Source: Streptomyces sp. NRRL F-5126
GTDB taxonomy: Bacteria; Actinomycetota; Actinomycetes; Streptomycetales; Streptomycetaceae
Assembly (NCBI RefSeq): GCF_000721265.1
Contig: NZ_JOFZ01000001.1
Coordinates: forward strand, 1-64,000
Length of the DNA: 64,000 nt
Reading direction: 5' to 3'
The notes beneath the pieces are model-generated. The model was not told the origin of the DNA. It worked only from the letters and a program-made list of their open reading frames with translations, and ran no database searches. This document shows, piece by piece, positions 36,518-44,810 of the stretch (position 1 is its first letter; every line of letters begins with the position of its first letter). Both the position numbers and the translations under genes were made by a program.

Positions 36518-36586
36518 GCCGGGGGCCGAAGGCCGCCGGCCGGCCCCGTCACGCCCGCGCGGCGCCGTCAGGCCTGGACGGCCCCG

Positions 36587-37162
36587 TCAGCGGCCCGCGC
36601 GGCGCCGCGCCCCGCCCGGCGCGGCGTCGCCGGCCGCGACGCCGGTCGTCCGGTAGCCCTTGACCTGCTTGCCCGCCGGGCGGCCGGTGCCGGCCCAGTC
36701 GGTGCGCACCCAGTAGACCGCGCCCGCGCCGCGCTCCTTGCGGCCGATCCACACCGCCTTCAGCCAGAGCCCGGCCCCCGCGCCGGCGACGGCCATGCCG
36801 AAAGCGGCGGGAACCGCGATCGAGCAGGCGATCCCGAGCACGAAGGCCGCGGCCAGCCACCAGCGGTGAGCCTTGCGCCAGTTGTGCAGCGTGACGGCGC
36901 GGTCCTGAAGGAAGTCGAACTTGCCCGCGCGAGAGGCGCGGTCGGCCCACGCGCGGTAACGGCCCCGCCTGACGAGCGCGACGACCGCCGCGCAGACCAC
37001 GAACAGCGCGGCCCCGGCGAGGACGCCGATACGGCGGCCGGTGAAGCCGGGCACCAGCAGCCCGATCGCGGCGGAGAGCACGCCGAGCCAGAACAGCGGC
37101 ACGGCTCCCGCCCGTACGACCACCGCCACCCGTGCCAGGGACTGCTGTCCTCCGCGCGCCAC
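36587..37162 (-). CDS. Conserved-type membrane protein of unknown function
   Basis: A 191-residue protein with about four hydrophobic spans (near residues 18-38, 44-62, 102-117 and 118-135) and a basic Arg/Gly-rich C-terminus. FDFLQDRAVTLHNWRKAH between spans two and three is distinctive but not recognised. GTG 37162 follows GGAGGAGG by six bases, a strong signal. It is convergent to the roadblock cluster and monocistronic. Confidence 0.65.
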   Translation of the reverse strand: MARGGQQSLARVAVVVRAGAVPLFWLGVLSAAIGLLVPGFTGRRIGVLAGAALFVVCAAVVALVRRGRYRAWADRASRAGKFDFLQDRAVTLHNWRKAHRWWLAAAFVLGIACSIAVPAAFGMAVAGAGAGLWLKAVWIGRKERGAGAVYWVRTDWAGTGRPAGKQVKGYRTTGVAAGDAAPGGARRRAGR

Positions 37163-37272
37163 GCTGTGCCTCCTCCGCTCCGCTCGCCGGTTGCCGGGGC
37201 GGCAGGTTAACCAGCGGAGGTGAGGGAGTGATGAGAGAAGCTGAACGCACTCTGAGAAACGACGGGCCGGCG

Positions 37273-38118
37273 CTACCCGGCGAAGAGCCCGCGCGCGACG
37301 GCGGCGGCGTCGAACTCCTCGAGCCTGGTCGGCGCGTCGGGCAGTTCGTCGAACATGGCCTCAAGCAGCACGCGCCCGAGCAGCATGGGCGCGCAGACCG
37401 TGTCGAAGGCGAGGCCCGTGCCGACCGCGGCCGGGATGAGGACGTCGCTGTGCGCGGCGACGGGCGCGAACGTCGAGTCGGCGACGGTAACGACGGTGAG
37501 CCCGAGCTCACGCGCGTGCGCGAGTGCGTCGACCACCTCGCGCGGGTGGCGCGGCAGCGCGAAGCAGATCAGCGCGGTCGCGCCGCTGCGCCGTGCGGCG
37601 TCGAGGCGGTCGACGAGCATGCTGCCGCCCTCGTCGAGCAGGCGGACGTCGGGGTGGACCTTGGCCGCGAAGTACGCGAAGCCGCGCGCCTGCGAGGAGG
37701 CCGCCCGCAGGCCCAGCACGGGCAGCGGACTGGACGCGGCGAGCAGCCGGCCCGCCCGCTCGACGGGCGCCGGGTCGGCGAGCAGCGCCGCGAGCTCCCT
37801 GAGGTTGTCGATCTCCGCGAGCACGGCCTGCTGGTACGCGTTGCACTCGCTGTCCCCGCCGTCCTCCTCGGGCACGGCGCCCGGCGCGACCTCCCGCAGG
37901 TGCCTGCGCAGCGCCGGGTAGCCGTCGAAGCCGAGCGCGACGGCGAACCGGGTCACGGACGGCTGGCTGACCCCTGCCAGTTCCGCCAGTTCGACGCTGG
38001 ACAGGAACGGCGCCTCGCCGGGCCGCCGTACCATGCAGTGCGCGATGCGCCGCTGTGCGGGCGTGAGGCGGTGCCCCTCGAAGAGCCGATGCATCCGCTC
38101 GGCGGGAGAGTCGCTCAT
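37273..38118 (-). CDS. MurR/RpiR-family transcriptional regulator with SIS domain
   Basis: A 281-residue regulator. The N-terminal HTH_6 domain includes VELAELAGVSQPSVTRFAVA, and the C-terminal SIS phosphosugar-binding domain spans about 120-270 (LPVLGLRAASSQARGFAYF; GATALICFALPRHPREVVDA). Members sense phosphorylated sugars such as N-acetylglucosamine or MurNAc phosphates. No sugar-uptake or phosphosugar gene is adjacent, so the target is distant or the gene is an orphan. Length is typical. Confidence 0.88.
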   Translation of the reverse strand: MSDSPAERMHRLFEGHRLTPAQRRIAHCMVRRPGEAPFLSSVELAELAGVSQPSVTRFAVALGFDGYPALRRHLREVAPGAVPEEDGGDSECNAYQQAVLAEIDNLRELAALLADPAPVERAGRLLAASSPLPVLGLRAASSQARGFAYFAAKVHPDVRLLDEGGSMLVDRLDAARRSGATALICFALPRHPREVVDALAHARELGLTVVTVADSTFAPVAAHSDVLIPAAVGTGLAFDTVCAPMLLGRVLLEAMFDELPDAPTRLEEFDAAAVARGLFAG

Positions 38119-38264
38119 GCGGGCAAGGTATCAGCGATCCATTCACAACCGCACGTGATTGCATATATCCATGCAGAGGGTGGCTTTCCGAGGGCCTGCA
38201 CGACCGGCAAGAGGGGGGCTACCCCCACTGCGCGGAAGGGTGCTCCACCGTACCGTCATCAGGT

Positions 38265-38675
38265 ATGGACACCCACGACTCGGAGCTCAAGAAGGAGCTC
38301 AACGCCACCCTTCAGGCCCGCCGGGAGCTCGGCGAGGAGTACGACTCCGCGCTCGTGGACTCGTTCCTGGACAAGATCGACCAGCGCCTGGACGGCCGGA
38401 ACAAGCAGATCCGCCGCGAGCTGGCGGAGCAGCAACTGGTCGTGGCCCGCGGAGCCTCAAGCCCCCGCTCCACGCACGAGGGCTTCGGCGAGCGGCACGG
38501 CTTCGGCATCGTCTCCCTCGTCCTCGCGGTGCCGCTCTCGGCGATCGCGGGATCGCTCGGGCATCTCGCGGGCCTGCTGGTGGCCTGGGTCGGCATCCTC
38601 GGGGTGAACATGGTCCACTCGACACGCTTCGGGGCATGGGCCCGCTCCCACCGCAAATCCGAACGCGACGACTGA
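38265..38675 (+). CDS. Small membrane protein with coiled-coil-like N-terminus
   Basis: A 136-residue protein. The first 60 residues are charged and helical (ELKKELNATLQARRELGEEY; FLDKIDQRLDGRNKQIRREL), then a hydrophobic pair of helices lies at about 80-115 (GIVSLVLAVPLSAIAGSLGH). The tail is short and basic. Proteins of this shape with unknown function are common in Streptomyces. It is divergent from the RpiR gene and convergent to the IclR gene. Confidence 0.7.
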   Translation: MDTHDSELKKELNATLQARRELGEEYDSALVDSFLDKIDQRLDGRNKQIRRELAEQQLVVARGASSPRSTHEGFGERHGFGIVSLVLAVPLSAIAGSLGHLAGLLVAWVGILGVNMVHSTRFGAWARSHRKSERDD

Positions 38676-38684
38676 CCCGACGAC

Positions 38685-39509
38685 CTACGGACCCGGCCGC
38701 GGCGCCCCCCGGGCGATGTCCGACTCCGGGATCGCCCCGCGCACCGCGAAGTCGCCGCTGATCGCCGCGGCGGTCGCGAGCAGATGCGGCAGGTGCCGGT
38801 CCCTCAGCACCCCGAGCGGGGTCTCGGCAGCATGGGCGTTCACGTTCAGGGCGGCGATGACGGCCCCGCTGCCGTCCCTGACCGGCGCCGCGACGGACCG
38901 GATGCCGGCGGCCAGGTCCTGGTCCGTCATGGCCCAGCCCCGTGAGCGGATCTGTTCGAGCTCGGCCAGCAGGTCGGGCAGCGGCGGTGTCCGATGCGCC
39001 ACGACACCGGCACGGGAGGGCTCGGCCAGCACCGGCTCCACCTCGCCGGGCGGAAGATCCGCGAGCAGCACCTTCCCGAGAGACGTCGCGGCAGCCGGGA
39101 ACCGGGTCCCGATGACCACCCGGAGCGCCACGATCCTGGGCACGGCCACCCTCGCCACGTACATGATGTCGGACCCGTCGAGCTGCGCGATCGAGGACGA
39201 CTCCCCCGTCTTCGCGACCAGTTCCTCCATGCGGGGCCTGGCGATGTCCCACAGCCCCATCGAGTGCACGTACGACATCCCGAGTTCGACGACACGCGGC
39301 GTCAGCGAGAAGCCCTGCCCGCGGGAGCGCACGTAGCCGAGTTCCTCGAGGGTGAGCAGGATGCGGCGCACGGTCGGCCGCGCCAGACCGGTGCACTGGG
39401 CGATCTCCGACATCGACAGCACGGGGGACGCGGCGTCGAACGCCTTGATCACGTCGAGCCCGCGCGCCAGCGCCTCGATGAAGTCGGGGCCACGCCCACG
39501 CTCTCTCAT
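38685..39509 (-). CDS. IclR-family regulator of the aromatic-type operon
   Basis: A 274-residue IclR regulator of the PcaR/PobR-like group. The winged HTH is LSMSEIAQCTGLARPTVRRI, the effector domain follows from about residue 90 (LAEPSRAGVVAHRTPPLPDL; DQDLAAGIRSVAAPVRDGSG). GGGAGG lies six bases upstream of ATG 39509. It is divergent from the CoA transferase-LigAB operon; this branch of IclR proteins often activates beta-ketoadipate or protocatechuate genes, so local control of that operon is likely. A palindrome in the shared gap may be its site. Confidence 0.87.
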   Translation of the reverse strand: MRERGRGPDFIEALARGLDVIKAFDAASPVLSMSEIAQCTGLARPTVRRILLTLEELGYVRSRGQGFSLTPRVVELGMSYVHSMGLWDIARPRMEELVAKTGESSSIAQLDGSDIMYVARVAVPRIVALRVVIGTRFPAAATSLGKVLLADLPPGEVEPVLAEPSRAGVVAHRTPPLPDLLAELEQIRSRGWAMTDQDLAAGIRSVAAPVRDGSGAVIAALNVNAHAAETPLGVLRDRHLPHLLATAAAISGDFAVRGAIPESDIARGAPRPGP

Positions 39510-39643
39510 CGGGTGCCTCCCTGTCCGCCCGCCGTCCCGGCCCACTCTACGGCGCCGGTCGGCCGCCCCATCGGGGCGCACTTCGGCCTTCGACCGGGCG
39601 AAACCCTTGACGAGAACGCGCGACGGCTCCACATTGGTCGCCG

Positions 39644-39669
39644 TACGGACGTATGACCGGCATACGGAC
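39644..39669. promoter_or_regulatory. Candidate IclR operator
   Basis: GTATG-N5-CATAC (39651-39665) is a perfect palindrome of typical IclR size, flanked by a direct repeat TACGGAC at 39644 and 39663. It lies between the divergent IclR gene and the CoA transferase start at 39681, close enough to overlap the operon promoter. Confidence 0.5.
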
Positions 39670-39680
39670 AGGACGACCAC

Positions 39681-40856
39681 GTGATCGACAATGCTCCATC
39701 CGGACCGCTGAGCGGCCTCCTGGTCGCCGACTTCTCCCGCATCCTGGCCGGGCCCTACGCCACGATGCTGATGGCTGATCTCGGGGCCGACGTCATCAAG
39801 GTCGAGGCACCGGGCGGCGACGACACCCGCACGTGGGTGCCGCCGACCCGGGACGGTGTCTCGACGTACTACCTGTCCATCAACCGCAACAAGCGCTCGG
39901 TCGCACTGGACCTCAAGGACGACGGCGACGTCGAACTCGCCCGTGCCATCGCACGGCGCGCCGACGTGATGATCGAGAACTTCCGGCCGGGCGGACTGGC
40001 GAAGTACTCCCTCGACTACGACAGCGTCGCGGCCGTCAACGCCGGCGTCGTCTACGCGTCGATCAGCGGATTCGGCTCGGGCGGCGGCGCGCACCTGCCC
40101 GGCTACGACCTGCTCGTCCAGGCGGTGTCCGGGCTGATGAGCCTGACCGGCGCTTCCGACGGGCCCCCGTTCCGTGCCGGCATCTCGGTCTTCGACGTGA
40201 TGACCGGCATGCACGCCCTGATCGGCGTGCTCGCCGCGCTGCGCGAGCGCGAGAACTCCGGGCAGGGCCAGCACGTCGAGGTCAACCTGCTCTCGTCGGC
40301 GCTGTCGGGCCTCGTCAACCAGACCGGGGCGTACGCGGCGGGCGGCGTGGTCCCGCAGCGGATGGGCAACGCCCACCCGAGCCTGTTCCCCTACGAGCCG
40401 CTGCCCGCCGCCGACGGCGACATCATCGTCATCGCCGGCAACGACCGGCAGTTCCGTGCCCTGTGCACGGCACTCGGCGCACCGGCGCTGGCCGACGATC
40501 CGCGCTTTCGCACCGTCGGCGACCGCACGGCGCACCGCGAGACGCTCCGCCCGCTCCTGGAGAAGGCGCTCGCCCGGCACACCAAGGCCGAGTGGTTCGA
40601 CATCCTGGTCGCGGCAGGCGTGCCCGCCGGGCCGATCAACTCCATCGCCGAGGGCGTCGAGTTCGCGACCGGCCTCGGTCTTGAGCCGGTGGTCGAGGTG
40701 GGCGCCGGCAGCGGCGCGGGCACCGTGCCCCTGGTGCGCAACCCGATCCGGTTCTCCCGCTCGCAGCAGCGCTACGACCTGCCGCCGCCCGCCGTCGGCG
40801 AGCAGAGCGACGAGATCAGGGCCGAAGTCCGCGCCTGGCTGGAGGGAACCCGATGA
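39681..40856 (+). CDS. Family III CoA transferase (CaiB/BaiF type)
   Basis: A 391-residue CoA transferase. SGLLVADFSRILAGPYATM and VIKVEAPGGDDTR begin the family core, SINRNKRSVALDLKDDGD follows, and the catalytic Asp is expected in ISVFDVMTGMHA. PYEPLPAADGDIIVIAGND is the later conserved stretch. It moves CoA between acyl donors and a carboxylic acid. It is first in an operon with a citryl-CoA lyase-like gene (ATGA overlap) and extradiol dioxygenase genes, so it likely activates a hydroxy-polycarboxylate made by ring cleavage. The GTG start has AGGA upstream. Confidence 0.87.
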   Translation: MIDNAPSGPLSGLLVADFSRILAGPYATMLMADLGADVIKVEAPGGDDTRTWVPPTRDGVSTYYLSINRNKRSVALDLKDDGDVELARAIARRADVMIENFRPGGLAKYSLDYDSVAAVNAGVVYASISGFGSGGGAHLPGYDLLVQAVSGLMSLTGASDGPPFRAGISVFDVMTGMHALIGVLAALRERENSGQGQHVEVNLLSSALSGLVNQTGAYAAGGVVPQRMGNAHPSLFPYEPLPAADGDIIVIAGNDRQFRALCTALGAPALADDPRFRTVGDRTAHRETLRPLLEKALARHTKAEWFDILVAAGVPAGPINSIAEGVEFATGLGLEPVVEVGAGSGAGTVPLVRNPIRFSRSQQRYDLPPPAVGEQSDEIRAEVRAWLEGTR

Positions 40857-41755
40857 GCCGCCCCACGGGCGAGGGCGAGGACGGGCCCCGCTTCCCCACC
40901 TCGCTCGGGACGTCCACCGCCTCGACCATCACGCTGCTCGGCGAGGACCTCGCGAACGACCTGATGGGCTCGGTCGGCCTGACCGAGCTGGCCTACCGCT
41001 TGGTCACACTGCGCACGCCCACGGCCGGCCAGGTGCGGATGCTCGACGCCTGTCTCCTCGCGCTGGCCGACCACGGCTTCACCCCGACCGCGATCGCGGC
41101 GCGCCTGACATACCTCTCCGCGCCCGACTCGGTCCAGGGGGCGATGGCCGCCGGGCTGCTCGGCGGCGGCTCCCGTTTCCTCGGCGTGACCGAGGACTGC
41201 GGCCAGTTCCTGCACGGGGTGATCGACGGGCTCGGATCCGTCCCCACCACCCCCGGTCAGTGGGACGAGGCCGCCCGGGACGCCGTCCGCGAGGCGCGAG
41301 CGCACCAGAGGATCATTCCAGGCCTCGGCCACCCGGTGCACAAGCGCCTCGACCCCCGCACACCCGCGCTGGTCACGATCGCCACCGAGGAGGGCTGCTA
41401 CGGCCCGCACCTGGCGCTCTTCGAGGCGATCGGCCGGGTCCATCCTGAGTTCCTCGGCCGCACCCTCGTGCTCAACGGTGCGGGCGTCGTGGGCGCCGGG
41501 CTCGCCGACCTCGGGCTGCCCGTCAAGCTGCTGCGCGGCTTCGCGCTGGTCGCCCGTGCCGTCGGACTGCTCGGCCAGCTCGCAGAGGAGGAGCGGATGC
41601 CGGTCGGCATGGACACCTACCTCTTCGTCGAGCGGCACGCCGAGTTCGTCGACCCGGCGAGACTGCCGGCGGCCCGCCCCGCTTCGCCGGAAGACACCTC
41701 GGAGAGACAACAGCCCGAAGAGACAGAAGAGTCCGAAGAGACAGGGGAGGGCTGA
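40853..41755 (+). CDS. Citryl-CoA lyase-like / citrate synthase-family protein
   Basis: A 300-residue citrate-synthase-fold protein in the short CCL/ATP-citrate lyase C-domain branch. The active-site block IIPGLGHPVHKRLDPR holds the key His pair, and GMDTYLFVERHAEFV near the end resembles the Asp/Arg block. Length is far below that of citrate synthase (about 430), as for lyase-type members. It overlaps the CoA transferase by four bases, so the CoA thioester made there is the likely substrate, cleaved to an oxoacid and an acyl-CoA. The tail is Glu-rich and low in complexity. Confidence 0.8.
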   Translation: MSRPTGEGEDGPRFPTSLGTSTASTITLLGEDLANDLMGSVGLTELAYRLVTLRTPTAGQVRMLDACLLALADHGFTPTAIAARLTYLSAPDSVQGAMAAGLLGGGSRFLGVTEDCGQFLHGVIDGLGSVPTTPGQWDEAARDAVREARAHQRIIPGLGHPVHKRLDPRTPALVTIATEEGCYGPHLALFEAIGRVHPEFLGRTLVLNGAGVVGAGLADLGLPVKLLRGFALVARAVGLLGQLAEEERMPVGMDTYLFVERHAEFVDPARLPAARPASPEDTSERQQPEETEESEETGEG

Positions 41756-41757
41756 CG

Positions 41758-42657
41758 ATGGCTCAGCTCGTCGCGATCCTCGCTACCACCCACCACCCGT
41801 TCTACTACCGGACCAGCCGACTCCCCGCGGGCGACGCCCCGCCGTTCGCGGCGGAGTGGGTCCGCAAGGTCGAGGCCTACCGGGAGACGCTGACCCGCTC
41901 GCGGCCCGACGTGCTCGTGATGGTGGGCTCCGACCACTTCCATCAGCTCTGGCTCGGCAACATGCCCCAGTTCCTGATCGGCAAGGCGCCCTTCTACGAC
42001 GCCAACTGGGAGAACGAGCAACGTGAGTTCGGGCTGCCGAAGATGCTGCTCAAGGGTGACGAGGCCCTCTCGGCGTACATGCTGCGCGAGGGCCTGGACC
42101 GCGGCTTCGACCTCGCGTTCTCCAACGAGTTGCGGGTCGACCACTCCATCACCTGCCCGATCGTCACCGTCCGCCCCGAGGCCGACCTGCCGATCGTGCC
42201 CGTCTACACCAACATCTTCGCTCCGCCGCTGCCCCGGCCGGAAAGGTTCGTCCGGCTCGGCAGGACCATCCGCGAGATCATCGACGCCTGGCCCAGCCAC
42301 CTGCGCGTCGCCGTCATCGGCACCGGCCACCTCTCGCTCGAACTCGGCGGCCCGCGCCAGTTCGGCCCCACCGGGCCCGACCCGGAGTTCGACGAGCGGG
42401 CCGTCGGGTGGATCACCGAGGGCGACATCGACGGCTGCCTGGCGGGCGTCACCCTCGACAGCCTCCACGCCCCCGGCAACGCGACACACGGATTCATGGA
42501 CTTCATGCTGATGATGGGGGTCGCGGGACACCGGCCGGCCGACTACGCAGACCACCTCAGCCTCTTCCACACCATGGAGGCCTACTTCACCTGGTACCCG
42601 GACCCCTCCCTTGTCGACTGCCCGGCCGCCGCCACCGGGCAGGAGTCACGCGCATGA
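41758..42657 (+). CDS. Class III extradiol ring-cleavage dioxygenase, LigB-type catalytic subunit
   Basis: A 299-residue LigB-superfamily protein. His12/His13 in TTHHPFYY and the His pair in VGSDHFHQLW are the positions that bind Fe(II) and act as base in protocatechuate 4,5-dioxygenase-type enzymes; AVIGTGHLSLELGG contains a further conserved His. A GGAGGG site lies eight bases upstream of ATG 41758, two bases past the previous stop. A LigA-like gene overlaps its end (ATGA), completing an alpha-beta enzyme. It should open a catechol-like or hydroxypyridine-like ring with O2; the exact substrate is unknown. Confidence 0.85.
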   Translation: MAQLVAILATTHHPFYYRTSRLPAGDAPPFAAEWVRKVEAYRETLTRSRPDVLVMVGSDHFHQLWLGNMPQFLIGKAPFYDANWENEQREFGLPKMLLKGDEALSAYMLREGLDRGFDLAFSNELRVDHSITCPIVTVRPEADLPIVPVYTNIFAPPLPRPERFVRLGRTIREIIDAWPSHLRVAVIGTGHLSLELGGPRQFGPTGPDPEFDERAVGWITEGDIDGCLAGVTLDSLHAPGNATHGFMDFMLMMGVAGHRPADYADHLSLFHTMEAYFTWYPDPSLVDCPAAATGQESRA

Positions 42658-43016
42658 GCAAGTACCTGGTCAACAAGTTCCTCTACACCGTCGACCGGGA
42701 GCACGAGCTCACCGAGCGCTACCGCGAGGACCCCGCGGGGACCGTCGCCTGGTGGCAGAGGGAACGGGCGGGCCGCATCCTGGGCACCGCCGCCGCCGAG
42801 GACACCACCTGGCTCTCCTTCACCGACGAGGAGCGCAGGGCGCTGGCCACCCATGACCATGTGGCCCTCTTCGAGTTGGGCGCGCACCCGTTCCTCACGC
42901 TCACCCTGTGGATCGCGATGTTCGAGCGCGACTTCGACGAGCCGCTCGGCATGCAACTCGACTACGCCCGCAAACTCGGCCACGTGACACGGCCCTACCC
43001 CGACATCAGCACCTGA
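42654..43016 (+). CDS. LigA-like dioxygenase small subunit
   Basis: A 120-residue helical protein resembling the alpha subunit (LigA family) of protocatechuate 4,5-dioxygenase. KYLVNKFLYTVDREHELTER and LFELGAHPFLTLTLWIAMFE match the pattern of helices that cap the LigB active site. It overlaps the LigB gene by four bases, in the beta-then-alpha order. The open frame upstream to 42408 is not used. On its own it is catalytically silent. Confidence 0.8.
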   Translation: MSKYLVNKFLYTVDREHELTERYREDPAGTVAWWQRERAGRILGTAAAEDTTWLSFTDEERRALATHDHVALFELGAHPFLTLTLWIAMFERDFDEPLGMQLDYARKLGHVTRPYPDIST

Positions 43017-43086
43017 CGCGTCGCACCGTCCGCGTCGCGACCGCTCGGGCATCCACCCACACCTGCACTCCCCGAAAGAGAAGCTC

Positions 43087-44553
43087 ATGGCACCCATACC
43101 TGGCGCACCCGCGGCGAGCGAGATCGCCGACGCCCCGGCGGTGGTCTTCCGCCACGGCCACGTGCTGACGATGGACGACCGGCGCACGGCCCTGACCGAC
43201 GGTGACGTCCTCGTCGTCGGCGACACGATCAGGGCCGTCGGCACGAACCTCGCCACACCCGAAGGCACGGTCGAGGTCGACGCGACCGGCGGCATCCTCA
43301 TGCCGGGCATGATCGACACCCACCGCCACATGTGGCAGACCGCCATGCGGGGATACGGCGCCGACTGGACCCTCACGCAGTACTTCGTCTGGAACTACCT
43401 GGAGCACGGCAAGCGGTTCCGGCCGCAGGACATCTACGCCGGGAACCTCCTCAGCGCGATCGAGGCGATCGACGCCGGGGTCACCACCACTGTCGACTGG
43501 TCGCACGGGCTCGTGACGGTCGACCACGCCGAAGCGGCGGTCGACGCCCTCGAAGAAGTGCCGGGGCGCTTCGTCTTCGCGTACGGCGACATTCACGCGG
43601 GACCGTGGGAGTGGACCGCCTCGCCCGAGTTCCGCGGCTTCGTGGAGCGGCGCATGCCGCGCTCGGAGATGCTCGGCTTCCAGCTCGCGTTCGATGTCAC
43701 CGGCGACCCGGCCTTCCCCGAGAAGGCGGCCTTCGAGGTGGCGCGCGAGCTCGGCGTGCCCGTCACCACGCACGCCGGCGTCTGGGGCGCCACGAACGAC
43801 AACGGCATACGCCTCATGCACGAGCACGGGTTCATGACGCCCGAGACCGTCTACGTCCACGCGGCGACGCTGAGCGAGGACTCCTACCAGCGCATCGCCG
43901 CCACCGGCGGGTCAGCGTCGGTGTCGGCCGAGAGCGAGGCCAGCTGCGGGCAGGGCTACCCGTCGAGCTGGGCGCTGCGCCGCCACTCCATCCCGGTCTC
44001 CCTCTCGGTCGACACCAGCATGTGGTGGAGCGCCGACGCGTTCGCCGCGATGCGCTCGACACTCTCGGCCGACCGGGCACGCGAGCACCACGAGGCCCAC
44101 GCCTGTGGCGACACCGTCACGCACGTGGCGCTGCGCGCCCAGGAGGTCGTGGAGTGGGCGACGCGCGGCGGCGCCCGCGCGCTCGGCATGGACCACCTGG
44201 TCGGCAGCATCGAGCCCGGCAAGCGCGCCGACATCGTCCTGCTCAAGAACGACGAGTCCCCGGCGATGTTCCCGATCCTCAACGCCTACGGCCACGTCGT
44301 CTTCCAGGCGCAGCGCGGCGACGTCCACACCGTGCTCGTCAACGGCCGCCCGGTGAAGTACGGCCACCGTCTCATCGGCACCGGCCTCGCCAAGGCGCGC
44401 CGTGCCGTCGAGCAGACCGTCGAGTACATACGCGCCGAGCTCGGCGAGGAGGAGTGGGCGGCCGGGATGAGCCCGGAGATCCCGGAGTCGAAGGTGCTCG
44501 ACAACCCGTACACGTACACGAAGTACGCCGACGGGTCGACCCACCAGAACTGA
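43087..44553 (+). CDS. Amidohydrolase (TrzA/AtzB/MTA-deaminase-like)
   Basis: A 488-residue metal-dependent amidohydrolase, subtype with one metal. MIDTHRHMWQTAMRGYGAD holds the HxH pair, VTTHAGVWG and YVHAATLSED the next His residues, and SVDTSMWWSADAF the catalytic Asp. The group contains deaminases and dechlorinases of heterocycles and nucleoside-like compounds. It is the last gene of the ring-cleavage operon, 70 bases after LigA. It may remove an amino group before or after ring opening, giving a nitrogen-containing aromatic as pathway substrate; this is inference. Confidence 0.85.
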   Translation: MAPIPGAPAASEIADAPAVVFRHGHVLTMDDRRTALTDGDVLVVGDTIRAVGTNLATPEGTVEVDATGGILMPGMIDTHRHMWQTAMRGYGADWTLTQYFVWNYLEHGKRFRPQDIYAGNLLSAIEAIDAGVTTTVDWSHGLVTVDHAEAAVDALEEVPGRFVFAYGDIHAGPWEWTASPEFRGFVERRMPRSEMLGFQLAFDVTGDPAFPEKAAFEVARELGVPVTTHAGVWGATNDNGIRLMHEHGFMTPETVYVHAATLSEDSYQRIAATGGSASVSAESEASCGQGYPSSWALRRHSIPVSLSVDTSMWWSADAFAAMRSTLSADRAREHHEAHACGDTVTHVALRAQEVVEWATRGGARALGMDHLVGSIEPGKRADIVLLKNDESPAMFPILNAYGHVVFQAQRGDVHTVLVNGRPVKYGHRLIGTGLAKARRAVEQTVEYIRAELGEEEWAAGMSPEIPESKVLDNPYTYTKYADGSTHQN

Positions 44554-44619
44554 CACGGGCCCACGGCATTCGGGGGCCGCGCCCCGGATGCGGTGGGCCT
44601 CCGCGTTCCCGCGGGCCAC

Positions 44620-44649
44620 TATGCACTACGTGTATACGCACCATGTATA
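44620..44649. repeat. Imperfect palindrome TATGCAC-TAC-GTGTATA plus extra half site
   Basis: In the gap after the amidohydrolase, 44620-44636 is a 17-bp palindrome with one mismatch, followed by a third related half ATGTATA at 44643-44649. It lies about 160 bases upstream of the lipoprotein deacetylase gene, and could be a regulator site; no regulator gene is adjacent. Confidence 0.35.
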
Positions 44650-44810
44650 GTCCTTGACCAGGTGGCACCGCGACGGCACTGCACTGGCTCGGAGGAAGCC
44701 GGTCCCCGGCCGGCCGCTCCTCCGGTCATCTGTCATGCCCATGACTAAGCGAGCGAGCCCCGTTCGGGGGCCGCCTCGCCATGTCCTCGCGGAAATACGG
44801 AAGCAGCCCC

